Shown: in pieces, positions 47,917-55,239 of the stretch | How the letters are laid out: every line of letters starts with the position of its first letter | Numbering within the stretch: the first letter of the stretch is position 1 | The notes under the pieces: generated by a model | What the model was told of the DNA's origin: nothing | Databases searched by the model: none | The model's input: only the letters and a program-made list of their open reading frames with translations | Position numbers and translations under genes: made by a program | DNA from: Georgenia thermotolerans | Lineage (GTDB): Bacteria > Actinomycetota > Actinomycetes > Actinomycetales > Actinomycetaceae | Assembly (NCBI RefSeq): GCF_009193185.1 | Contig: NZ_VUKF01000016.1 | Span: 30,767-94,766, forward strand | Length of the DNA: 64,000 nucleotides | Direction of reading: 5' to 3'

Positions 47917-48462
47917 GTGTACTTCGACGTGAGCGTGTCGACACAGATCCGCGACAAGACTCTCCAGCGTGCGCTTATCCGCGCCGCAGAGTTAGCCAGC
48001 GACAGCACCGAGCCGCTGGCGCTACTCACCTCCAGACACGCGGTCGGGCACATCGGCGGCCGTACTATCACGGCAGCCCTGGAGTGCGCACACGGCGGCC
48101 GGAGAGACCAGGTGGCGCTCCACACAAGGGCGCCTGTGCTCGACCTCCCACGATGCTCATTGACCGTGCCTATCTGCGTGCTCTGGGTCCCCCTGCACAC
48201 CAGAGTTGAAGGCCGCTGCACCGTCGGCTTCGCACGGGATTCGCACGAGCCCGTGAGCGTGACGGGCATGCTCTGTGGATACTCCACGCCCGGGGTCTGT
48301 CCCACCTGCACGAAGAAACTCGTTGAGTCCCAACTGCGGGATGTGCTCTTGGCGTACGCAACCACATCCGGGACGCTCGCCGGACGTTTCGCGACGTCAC
48401 TATATACGCCTAAAACGGCGATAACCCGAAAGATCCAACGTCTGGGGAGCGTGAGCAAGTGA
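47917..48462 (+). CDS. Uncharacterised 181-residue protein inside the molybdenum hydroxylase operon
   Basis: A frame with GTG start at 47917, three bases after the large-subunit stop, whose end overlaps the FAD-subunit start by 4 bp (GTGA at 48459). That exact fit supports a real gene. The sequence shows no membrane segment or signal. It has a Cys-rich patch, GYSTPGVCPTCTKKLVESQL (about residues 122-141), with a CxxC pair, and a C-terminal basic segment. I do not recognise a family. It is not a normal component of three-subunit hydroxylases. A chaperone or electron-transfer role is possible but unsupported. The start lacks a good ribosome site and may lie further in. Confidence 0.5.
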   Translation: MYFDVSVSTQIRDKTLQRALIRAAELASDSTEPLALLTSRHAVGHIGGRTITAALECAHGGRRDQVALHTRAPVLDLPRCSLTVPICVLWVPLHTRVEGRCTVGFARDSHEPVSVTGMLCGYSTPGVCPTCTKKLVESQLRDVLLAYATTSGTLAGRFATSLYTPKTAITRKIQRLGSVSK

Positions 48463-49307
48463 AGCCAGCGAAGTTTAACCTGCACACCCCCCGATCGTTG
48501 ACCGAGGCGTTGCAAGCCAAGGCCAAGCTCCAGGGGCAAGGGACGCTTCTGGCCGGCGGGCAGAGCCTCGTGGCCCTGATGAACTTCCGAGTCGCACAGC
48601 CGACCGAGATCATCGCCCTGTCCAACGTCACCGAGCTTAAAACCATCACCATCACCGATGGCCAAGTCCGCCTTGGCTCCGGTGTTACCTACAGCGACGT
48701 CATTGCTGCCTCGACAGCCGGCTCGCTGCCTCGGCTGTTCAAGGAGGTGCTAAGCAACATCGCCTCTGAACCAATCCGGAACAAAGGGACAGTGGGCGGG
48801 GCGATCGCCCAAGCTGACCCATCCGCCGAGTTTCCTGCGCTATGCCTGGCCCTCGGTGCCGAGATCGTCGTCGCGTCCACGAGTGGGTCCCGGGTCGTCC
48901 CGGTACACACCTTCTTCCGTGGGTATATGGACACCGAGGCGCGCGAAGACGAAGTGATCGTCGAGATCAGGTTCGACCGGCGCCTCTGGTCCGAGACAAA
49001 TTTTGGTTACAGCCAGGTTGCAGACAGACAGGGGGACTACGCAGACGCTGCCGTGCTCCTGACGTACCGCACGGACGCGGAGGACCGCATGATTGCGCCC
49101 GTCATCGTGTCCATGAACCTCCGCTCCTTCCCGTGCCGATGGAGTGATCTCATGGAGCACCTGACTGGGACCCGAGCAGACCAAGAGTCAGTGGCCGGCG
49201 CGGTGGAGGACTACTTCGCCGCAGCCAGCGCCGAGTTAGCCCGCCCGGAAGGTACGGTCGTGAAGTCGGTGCTCCAGGAGGCCCTCGGCTCGGCGGGAAG
49301 GATCTGA
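48459..49307 (+). CDS. Molybdenum hydroxylase FAD-binding (medium) subunit
   Basis: A 282-residue CoxM/XdhB-type protein, GTG start. FAD-binding motifs are LLAGGQSLVALMNFRVAQPT (about 30-49) and RNKGTVGGAIAQADPSAEFP (about 106-125), the diphosphate- and flavin-binding loops of the PCMH fold. A CO_deh_flav_C-type domain follows (about 175-280). It accepts electrons from the iron-sulfur subunit and passes them on. It is adjacent (1-bp gap) to the iron-sulfur subunit gene. Size is typical (280-300). Confidence 0.94.
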   Translation: MKPAKFNLHTPRSLTEALQAKAKLQGQGTLLAGGQSLVALMNFRVAQPTEIIALSNVTELKTITITDGQVRLGSGVTYSDVIAASTAGSLPRLFKEVLSNIASEPIRNKGTVGGAIAQADPSAEFPALCLALGAEIVVASTSGSRVVPVHTFFRGYMDTEAREDEVIVEIRFDRRLWSETNFGYSQVADRQGDYADAAVLLTYRTDAEDRMIAPVIVSMNLRSFPCRWSDLMEHLTGTRADQESVAGAVEDYFAAASAELARPEGTVVKSVLQEALGSAGRI

Positions 49308-49308
49308 T

Positions 49309-49812
49309 ATGTCGACCGAGATGACGATCGAACTGTCGGTCAACGGGATCACCTATTCCCGCCAGGTGCCGGTACGCAAACTCCTCTCTGACGTCCTCCG
49401 TGAGGACCTCGGAATGACCGGCGTTCACGTCGGGTGCGAACACGGCATCTGCGGGTCCTGCACAGTGCTAGTCGACGGGATGCCGGTACGGTCTTGCCTG
49501 ACCTTCGCCGCCACGCTGGAAAGATCGTCGATCGTCACCGTCGAGGGACTGGCGGCAGACACCGGCGCCGAACAGATGCATCCAGTGCAGGAGGCCTTCG
49601 ACGATCAGGACGCGTTCCAGTGCGGATTCTGCACCCCAGGCTTCGTCCTGCTCATCGAGAGCGGGTTGTTAACACACCAGGCCGAGGAAGAGTCCGTGGA
49701 GACACGACTGGCAGCCAATATCTGCCGATGCACCGGTTACACATTTATCAAACAGGCTATGCAGCAAGTGTCGCCGTGCGGCAGCTGCGATGCCGGTTGT
49801 GGAGGACGATGA
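49309..49812 (+). CDS. Molybdenum hydroxylase (2Fe-2S) small subunit
   Basis: A 167-residue CoxS/XdhC-small-type protein. The plant-ferredoxin-like cluster uses Cys43, Cys48, Cys51 and Cys63 (VGCEHGICGSCTV then RSC). The second cluster is in the helical domain, QCGFCTPGF and ICRCTGY. Both are intact. It relays electrons from the molybdenum site to FAD. The C-terminus adds a short Cys-rich tail (SPCGSCDAGCGGR) with three extra cysteines, which most CoxS proteins lack. It overlaps the coxG start. Confidence 0.95.
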   Translation: MSTEMTIELSVNGITYSRQVPVRKLLSDVLREDLGMTGVHVGCEHGICGSCTVLVDGMPVRSCLTFAATLERSSIVTVEGLAADTGAEQMHPVQEAFDDQDAFQCGFCTPGFVLLIESGLLTHQAEEESVETRLAANICRCTGYTFIKQAMQQVSPCGSCDAGCGGR

Positions 49813-50423
49813 TGCATTTCCGTTTCGAGGTCCCGCTTGAGGTGTCCGTCGACGAGGCCTGGGCCGGTGTGACGGACCTGGCCGTGCTGGCCACCTGCTT
49901 CCCTGGCGCCCAGCTCGGTGCCCCAACCGAGAACGGCGGACGGGGTTCCGTCACCATCTCCCTCGGGCCCATCCGCTTCGAGTACGACGGCGACGTCGTT
50001 TTCGTGGCGAAGGACGAGGGCGAGCACAAGGCCGTCATCGACATCGCCGCCTCGGACAAGAGTGGGGGCGGCAGCGTCTCGGCACGTATCGCACTAGCCG
50101 TCCAACGGCCCCGCGTTGCAGAAGGGCCGTCATCGGTACTGACGTTGGAGGCCGACGTCGACGTTTCCGGTCGCGCTGCCCAATTCGGCCGCGGCATGCT
50201 CGAAGACGTCGCCCACACACTGCTGTCAAACTTCGCCAGACGGCTGGAGGCGTACTACCGCGGCGAGCAAGTAGACAATGGCGCCGCCTCCACGGACTCG
50301 TTGAACGCCCTGTCGTTGATCCCGAAGAAGCAGGCCGCCATCGCGGTGGCCGGCGTCCTCGCCGTTGTCCTAGTCGGCACGCTCGTCTATCGGTCCATGG
50401 CATCCTCCCGCGCCCGCAGATGA
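49812..50423 (+). CDS. CoxG-like SRPBCC protein with C-terminal membrane anchor
   Basis: A 203-residue protein. ATG 49812 follows GGAGG by six bases; ATG 49809 is also in frame. The N-terminal 150 residues form a CoxG (carbon monoxide dehydrogenase subunit G) type START/SRPBCC domain: HFRFEVPLEVSVDEAWAGV, GAQLGAPTENG, GRGMLEDVAHTLLSNFARRL. Near the C-terminus is a single hydrophobic helix (AAIAVAGVLAVVLVGTLVYR, about 177-196). In carboxydotrophs CoxG recruits the hydroxylase to the membrane, and in relatives it can bind quinone-like lipids. The same role in anchoring this hydroxylase to the respiratory chain is likely. Confidence 0.9.
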   Translation: MHFRFEVPLEVSVDEAWAGVTDLAVLATCFPGAQLGAPTENGGRGSVTISLGPIRFEYDGDVVFVAKDEGEHKAVIDIAASDKSGGGSVSARIALAVQRPRVAEGPSSVLTLEADVDVSGRAAQFGRGMLEDVAHTLLSNFARRLEAYYRGEQVDNGAASTDSLNALSLIPKKQAAIAVAGVLAVVLVGTLVYRSMASSRARR

Positions 50424-50707
50424 CCGCCCCGTCGCGAATGGCGCCTCAACCTGCTCCTCACACCCCAGGCGCTGCAGCAACCGGCCCACCGACGACGGTG
50501 CACGGCCGCAACGCCCTTTCCGGGGAGGTCTTGGGTCGCTTGTCCACCGAACTCACACCTCAGCGCGTCACGGTTGTAGGGGCCGGTATGGTCGGCCCAT
50601 TCACCGCTTACCACACCGGGCCGAAGCGGGTCTCCGCGACCGGCGGGCAACCTGTCTTTTCAGGCCGGCAGCCAGCTCCGCTGGTGGCGTTCGAGCCATT
50701 GCGATGA
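50420..50707 (+). CDS. Uncharacterised 95-residue protein between coxG and alr
   Basis: A small frame with 4-bp ATGA overlaps at both ends (coxG stop and alr start), which suggests translation as part of the operon. The N-terminal half is Pro/Ala/Thr-rich. The second half has RVTVVGAGMVGPFTAYH, which looks like the start of a Rossmann dinucleotide fold (GAGMVG), but the protein stops about 30 residues later. It may be the truncated N-terminus of a lactate/malate-dehydrogenase-like gene kept as a coupling ORF, or a real small protein. Function unknown. Confidence 0.45.
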   Translation: MTAPSRMAPQPAPHTPGAAATGPPTTVHGRNALSGEVLGRLSTELTPQRVTVVGAGMVGPFTAYHTGPKRVSATGGQPVFSGRQPAPLVAFEPLR

Positions 50708-51834
50708 GTGCTCCCGCCCCACCCCTGACACGGGCCGTGGTCGACCTGGGCGCGATCGCGGCCAACGTCCGTGTGCTCAAGCGCCACGTCCACCCGGCCC
50801 GCCTCATGGCTGTGGTCAAGGCGGACGCGTACGGCCACGGCCTTGTCCCGGTCGCGCGGGCAGCCTTGGACGCAGGTGCGGATCAGCTCGGGGCGGCGAC
50901 CCTGCCCGAGGGGTTCGCCCTTCGGGCTGCCGGCATCACCGCCCCGATCATGGTTTGGCTGACCAGCCCCACCGAGGACTACGCCCGTGCCGCTAGCGAG
51001 GGGCTTGAACTCGGTGTGCATACTGTCGATCAGCTCGCGGCAACGGCCGCGGCGGCCCGAGCCGCCGGCCGCACCGTGCCCGTGCACTTGAAAATCGAGA
51101 CAGGGATGTGGCGCGGTGGTGCCACCCGCGAGCAGTGGCCGGCGATGATGACAGCGGCCCACGCGGAGGAGCAGACCGGGGCGATATGGGTCCGGGGGAT
51201 CTACACCCATCTTGCCCGCGCCGACGAACCAGGCCATTCCGCCACCGTCGCACAACTTCGCGAGCTCAAGGCCGTCCGCGAGCTAGCCGCGCGTAGCGGC
51301 CTGCGTCCTGAGGTGGTGCACGCCGCCAACTCTGCCGCTGCGCTTGCCACGCCCGAGGCCCGCCTCGACATGGTGCGGGCCGGTATCGCGATCTACGGCC
51401 TTAACCCCCTGCTCGGCATCGATCCAGCAGTGGCGCTGCGGCCTGCTATGACCCTGGAAGCGACCCTGACAAGTATCAAGACCGCACCGGCGTCGGCCGG
51501 CGTCTCTTACGGTCATACCCACGTGCTAAAGCGTCGGACACACCTCGGGATAGTGCCGCTCGGCTACGCCGACGGTGTCCCGCGCGCGGCCAGCAACAAT
51601 GGTGAGGTGCTAGTAGCTGGACGGCGCCGCCCGATAGTCGGCCGGGTCTGCATGGATCAGGTTGTCGTTGACCTAGGACAGGACCCGCCGGAAGCCCCTT
51701 GTGGGGCGGTCCTCTTCGGTTCCGGAAGTCACGGTGAGCCTACGGCCGGTGAATGGGCGGAGCGCACTGGAACGATCCACTACGAGATCGTCAGCCGCAT
51801 CGGATCGCGCGTTCCCCGCGTCTATCGCGGCTAA
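50704..51834 (+). CDS. alr: Alanine racemase
   Basis: A 376-residue PLP enzyme. The Schiff-base Lys39 is in AVVKADAYGHG, the second catalytic base Tyr in VSYGHTHV (about 264), and VGRVCMDQ (about 316-323) is the C-terminal family motif. N-terminal barrel and C-terminal beta domain are complete and of usual length. It interconverts L- and D-alanine in the cytosol. As the last gene of a catabolic operon it is more likely a second, catabolic racemase than the cell-wall enzyme, feeding D-alanine to the DadA-like dehydrogenase at 33886. Confidence 0.93.
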   Translation: MSAPAPPLTRAVVDLGAIAANVRVLKRHVHPARLMAVVKADAYGHGLVPVARAALDAGADQLGAATLPEGFALRAAGITAPIMVWLTSPTEDYARAASEGLELGVHTVDQLAATAAAARAAGRTVPVHLKIETGMWRGGATREQWPAMMTAAHAEEQTGAIWVRGIYTHLARADEPGHSATVAQLRELKAVRELAARSGLRPEVVHAANSAAALATPEARLDMVRAGIAIYGLNPLLGIDPAVALRPAMTLEATLTSIKTAPASAGVSYGHTHVLKRRTHLGIVPLGYADGVPRAASNNGEVLVAGRRRPIVGRVCMDQVVVDLGQDPPEAPCGAVLFGSGSHGEPTAGEWAERTGTIHYEIVSRIGSRVPRVYRG

Positions 51835-52026
51835 GCCAAAAACGTTGAGTCTTGCACCTCCGCGCTGATCGTAAGTTACCCCCTCGGTTAGCTGTTGTAG
51901 GTCGCTTGCTGGCCTGTGACCGCGGGTGCGTAAGAGGTAAGAGGGGCGCCGTCGTCGACGACGGGTCTGCGGTTCCGTGACGGTGCTACCAGCTCGGGAC
52001 CGCACGAACACAGCCCCACGGACACG

Positions 52027-52096
52027 GACAGGGAGATCAGCTGTCCGTCAGCAGGGAGACGTCATGTCCGCCGACAGGGAGGTTGGCATGTCCGCT
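52027..52096. repeat. Three imperfect 23-24-bp tandem repeats
   Basis: Units at 52027-52049, 52050-52072 and 52073-52096, each of the form RCAGGGAG-N(6-8)-TGTCCGYY. The short arms CAGGGAG and TGTCCG recur, and CATGTCCGC occurs twice. The units may be subsites of an IS end or a regulator array. Confidence 0.6.
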
Positions 52097-52215
52097 GACA
52101 TCGTGGGGTTCCGGCGCGGCTAGGGGAATCTCGGGGAGCCCTGAGCGCGCTCATCGCATATCCCCATGGCCGCTACCGCTCTCGTCGTCCGTTCGAGGAT
52201 TTGGCTTTGCTGTTG

Positions 52216-52243
52216 TTGACATGACTTGCGGGGTGGTGACAAT
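52216..52243 (+). promoter_or_regulatory. Promoter of the sugar/nucleoside operon
   Basis: A -35 TTGACA (52216-52221) and a -10 GACAAT (52238-52243) spaced by 16 bp, 75 bp upstream of the binding-protein start. It is the best promoter-like match in this gap. Confidence 0.6.
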
Positions 52244-52267
52244 CTACTGCTGTAGCTACTGCTGTAG
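52244..52267. promoter_or_regulatory. Tandem CTACTGCTGTAG pair, candidate operator
   Basis: Two perfect adjacent copies of CTACTGCTGTAG (52244-52255 and 52256-52267), each with inverted ends CTAC/GTAG, directly after the -10 element at the expected transcription start. The LacI-type regulator encoded in the operon at 56150 is the obvious candidate to bind here. Confidence 0.5.
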
Positions 52268-52317
52268 ATAGCTCGGCGCACACGCCGAGTACGGCGTCAC
52301 TCACCAAAGGAGTTGGG

Positions 52318-53391
52318 ATGCATCGAAACCTCTCACGCCGTGGGCCCCTGATGGCGGCTGCGGCGACGTTCGCCGGTATGGGCCTGCTGCTCTCCGGTTG
52401 CTCGGGTCAGTCAGGATCAGCGAGCGGGGACACGATCCACGTGAGCATCATCACGAAGGACCCCAGCGACCCCTTCTGGGTCGCCATGATTGACGGCGCG
52501 AAGAAGGAGGCCGAGAGCCAGAACGTCGAGATCACTGTGGCGGCTGGCAAGGATCAGAGCGACAGCGACGGTCAAATTCAGGCAATCGAAAACGCCACCG
52601 CTCGTGGCGACGACGCGATCCTCATTGCGAACAACGGCCCCGCGGTTAACGACGCGATCAAGAAGGCGCAGGATGCCGGGGTCCTGGTGCTCGCCCTGGA
52701 CACACCGTTCAGCCCGGCGAACCTTGCGACCGCGACCTACGCCACCGACAACTTCGCCGCTGGCCAGGCCATCGGGAAGTGGGCGGCGGGCGCGCTCGAT
52801 GGCCAGAAGGCAGTCATCGCGATGATTGATCTGTTTGCGGACAAGGTCGTTTCGGTTGACTACCAGCGCGACCAGGGCTTCCTCGACGGCATGGGCATCG
52901 CCCTAGGCGACCCGGAGAAGATCGGCGACGAGGCGGAGACCGGCACTTACTCGGGTGGCGAGTATGAAATCGCGTGCCACGAGCACAGTGACGGCGCCCA
53001 GGACGGCGGTCGCACGGCGATGGAGAAGTGCCTTTCGCTCAACCCGAACATCAACCTCGTCTACACGTCGAACACGGCCCCGGGATTGGGCGCTTATCAG
53101 GCATTGAAGGCGGCGAACGTCGACGCCCTCCTGACGTCAATCAACGGCGCGTGCGAGGACATCAACACGATCATCGACGGCAAGTTCGGCGCAGCCTCGC
53201 AGCAGTTCCCGGGCAAGATGGGCGCCGAAGGCGTCAAGGCGGCCGTCGAATACGTGCGCACGGGCACTAAGCCGAAGACGGACAACGCCGACGGGTTCAT
53301 CGATACTGGCGTTGAGCTCGTCACCGACCAGCCCATCGACGGCCTGAAGAGCGTCACAGGCGCTGACGCGATGAACGCCTGCACCTCCTGA
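52318..53391 (+). CDS. ABC transporter sugar-binding lipoprotein (ribose/RbsB type)
   Basis: A 357-residue protein. The start is ATG 52318 behind AAAGGAG. A basic start, hydrophobic segment and lipobox LLSGC (Cys about 28) mark an exported lipoprotein. The mature part is a type I periplasmic-binding fold (Peripla_BP_4): VSIITKDPSDPFWVAMIDGA, DDAILIANNGPAVNDAIKKA, LALDTPFSP and IINAC-like SINGACEDINTIIDGKFGA. It captures a sugar-like or nucleoside-like ligand outside the cell for the permease and ATPase encoded next. Two extra Cys (CHEHSDG and KCLSL) may form a disulfide. Confidence 0.92.
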   Translation: MHRNLSRRGPLMAAAATFAGMGLLLSGCSGQSGSASGDTIHVSIITKDPSDPFWVAMIDGAKKEAESQNVEITVAAGKDQSDSDGQIQAIENATARGDDAILIANNGPAVNDAIKKAQDAGVLVLALDTPFSPANLATATYATDNFAAGQAIGKWAAGALDGQKAVIAMIDLFADKVVSVDYQRDQGFLDGMGIALGDPEKIGDEAETGTYSGGEYEIACHEHSDGAQDGGRTAMEKCLSLNPNINLVYTSNTAPGLGAYQALKAANVDALLTSINGACEDINTIIDGKFGAASQQFPGKMGAEGVKAAVEYVRTGTKPKTDNADGFIDTGVELVTDQPIDGLKSVTGADAMNACTS

Positions 53392-53401
53392 GGTTCTGAT
53401 A

Positions 53402-54439
53402 ATGGCGACTACAAACACCATCGAACTATCTGCGGCCGAGGCCTTCAAGACGCGCCCGCTAACCCCGCTCCAGAGGGTGCATCGGGTGCTGCACCTGCAT
53501 CCTGAAATCAGCCCGTTGATTGTGCTGCTCATCGCGATGTTCGCGTTCCAGTTGGCGAACGATCGATTCCTCAGCCCGGGCAACATCTCGCTGATCCTTC
53601 AGCAGGTCGCGGTGGTCGGCTCGCTTGCGGTCGCCCAGACGCTGGTCATCCTGACTGGCGGCATCGACCTCTCTGTCGGTGCGCTGATGATCCTCGTCTC
53701 GATGGTGATGGGATCCCTGGTGGGCCTCGCTGGCCTGCCAGGGCCCATCGCCTTCGCGATCGGCATCCTGGTCGGCGTCCTCGCAGGTGTCCTGAACGGC
53801 GTGCTCGTCTCAGTGCTCCGGCTCCCACCGTTCATCACAACGCTCGGCACCCTGAGCATCTTCGTGGCTCTCGCGCTTCTCATGAGCAACGGCGTCGCGA
53901 TCCAGGGCGAGAAGCTCGGCGGATTCCTCCTCTGGACGGCGGCGGCGTTCAGCGTCGGGCCGTTCAACTTCACGATTGGCGTGATCCTCATGCTGCTCAT
54001 GTACCTAGGGATGGGATTCGTGCTGCATCAAACCGGATGGGGCCGGCACGTGTATGCGGTCGGCAGCGACCCTGTCGCCGCCCGGCTGTCCGGGATCAAC
54101 ACCCGGCGGGTACTGATGAGCGTGTACGCGGTCGCGGGCTTCCTCGTGACCCTGTCCGCATGGATCCTCATCGGCCGCAACAATGCCGCCACCACCAGCG
54201 CGGCCGTTGACGTCAACCTCGACTCCATCACCGCGGTCGTGATCGGCGGTACGAGTCTCTTCGGCGGCCGAGGGACACTGCTCGGCACGTTCCTTGGGGC
54301 GATCACCGTCGCGGTCTTCCGCAACGGCCTCTCCCTCGCCCGCGTAGACGTGCTGTACCAGACGCTCGCGATCGGCATCCTGATCCTCGTCGCGGTTGCC
54401 CTCGACCAGTGGATCCGCCGGGCGGGGGTGAAGGGATGA
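53402..54439 (+). CDS. ABC transporter permease (RbsC/FrcC type)
   Basis: A 345-residue membrane protein with about 8-10 hydrophobic segments. TLVILTGGIDLSVGALMILV (about residues 80-99) is the hallmark of the ribose/simple-sugar permease family, and VYAVGSDPVAARLSGINTRR with VVIGGTSLFGGRGTLLGTFL are further conserved blocks. It begins 10 bp after the binding protein and overlaps the ATPase gene by 4 bp. It forms the channel of the importer. Confidence 0.94.
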   Translation: MATTNTIELSAAEAFKTRPLTPLQRVHRVLHLHPEISPLIVLLIAMFAFQLANDRFLSPGNISLILQQVAVVGSLAVAQTLVILTGGIDLSVGALMILVSMVMGSLVGLAGLPGPIAFAIGILVGVLAGVLNGVLVSVLRLPPFITTLGTLSIFVALALLMSNGVAIQGEKLGGFLLWTAAAFSVGPFNFTIGVILMLLMYLGMGFVLHQTGWGRHVYAVGSDPVAARLSGINTRRVLMSVYAVAGFLVTLSAWILIGRNNAATTSAAVDVNLDSITAVVIGGTSLFGGRGTLLGTFLGAITVAVFRNGLSLARVDVLYQTLAIGILILVAVALDQWIRRAGVKG

Positions 54440-55239
54440 CCGCCGAGCCGATCCTGCGCGCGCGGGGGTTGGTCAAGACCTACGGTGCGGTCGTCGCCCT
54501 CGACGGCGTGGACCTGGATCTGAATGCAGGCGAGATCCTCGCCGTGATCGGCGACAACGGTGCCGGGAAATCGACTCTCATTAAATGCCTGACCGGTGCT
54601 GAGGTCCCGGACGTCGGGACCATCGAGGTCGCGGGGCGCGAGGTCTCCTTCCGCCGCCCCCAGGACGCTCACGCCGCGGGCATTGAGACCGTCTACCAAA
54701 CGCTCTCGCTCGCGCCCGACCTCGACATCGCCTCCAACATGTTTCTCGGCCGTGAGATTCGGCGCCGGAGTCCGCTCGGCGGGGTCCTCCGGATGCTCGA
54801 CTACAAGCGGATGCGCCAACTGGCGGCCGAGAACGTGTCGAAACTCGGCGTCCGCACCCTCCAGGACATCACCCAGGTCGTGGAGACGCTGTCCGGCGGC
54901 CAGCGACAGGCGGTAGCTATCGCCCGGGCCATCGCGTTCGGCAGCCGCATCGTCGTGCTCGATGAGCCGACGGCTGCGCTCGGCGTGCGGGAGACGGCAC
55001 AGGTGCTCGATGTGGTGACCGGTCTGCGCGACGCGGGCCTGGGCGTCATCCTCATCAGCCACAACATGCCCAATGTGTTCCAAGTCGCCGACCGGATCCA
55101 CATCCAGCGGCTTGGGCGGAGGATCGCCACGATCTCGCCCGAGTCACATTCGCCGGCGGAGGCGGTCGCGATCATGACGGGCGCTGCCCCGGCGCCCGGT
55201 CCCGCCGTAGACGCTCAATTGAAAGAAGCTCGTCCATGA
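54436..55239 (+). CDS. ABC transporter ATPase, single-domain sugar type (FrcA-like)
   Basis: A 267-residue ATPase, ATG overlapping the permease stop. Walker A GDNGAGKST, signature LSGGQRQAVAIARAIA, Walker B IVVLDEPTAALGVRE and H-loop LISHNM are intact. There is a single nucleotide-binding domain, whereas RbsA and XylG have two; single-domain forms such as FrcA occur in fructose/ribose-type importers and dimerise. It overlaps the first epimerase gene by 4 bp, tying transport to metabolism. Confidence 0.94.
   Translation: MTAEPILRARGLVKTYGAVVALDGVDLDLNAGEILAVIGDNGAGKSTLIKCLTGAEVPDVGTIEVAGREVSFRRPQDAHAAGIETVYQTLSLAPDLDIASNMFLGREIRRRSPLGGVLRMLDYKRMRQLAAENVSKLGVRTLQDITQVVETLSGGQRQAVAIARAIAFGSRIVVLDEPTAALGVRETAQVLDVVTGLRDAGLGVILISHNMPNVFQVADRIHIQRLGRRIATISPESHSPAEAVAIMTGAAPAPGPAVDAQLKEARP

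Larger units (their letters stand above)
51835..52317. other. Gene-free stretch with tandem repeats and promoter
   Basis: It separates the molybdenum hydroxylase cluster from the sugar operon. It contains three 23/24-bp tandem repeats (52027-52096) and a good promoter with a tandem 12-mer just downstream (52216-52267). No gene is supported. Confidence 0.6.

Noticed and set aside
52027..52096. CRISPR array or minisatellite gene
   Set aside because: Only three imperfect units without spacers; no coding frame follows the period.
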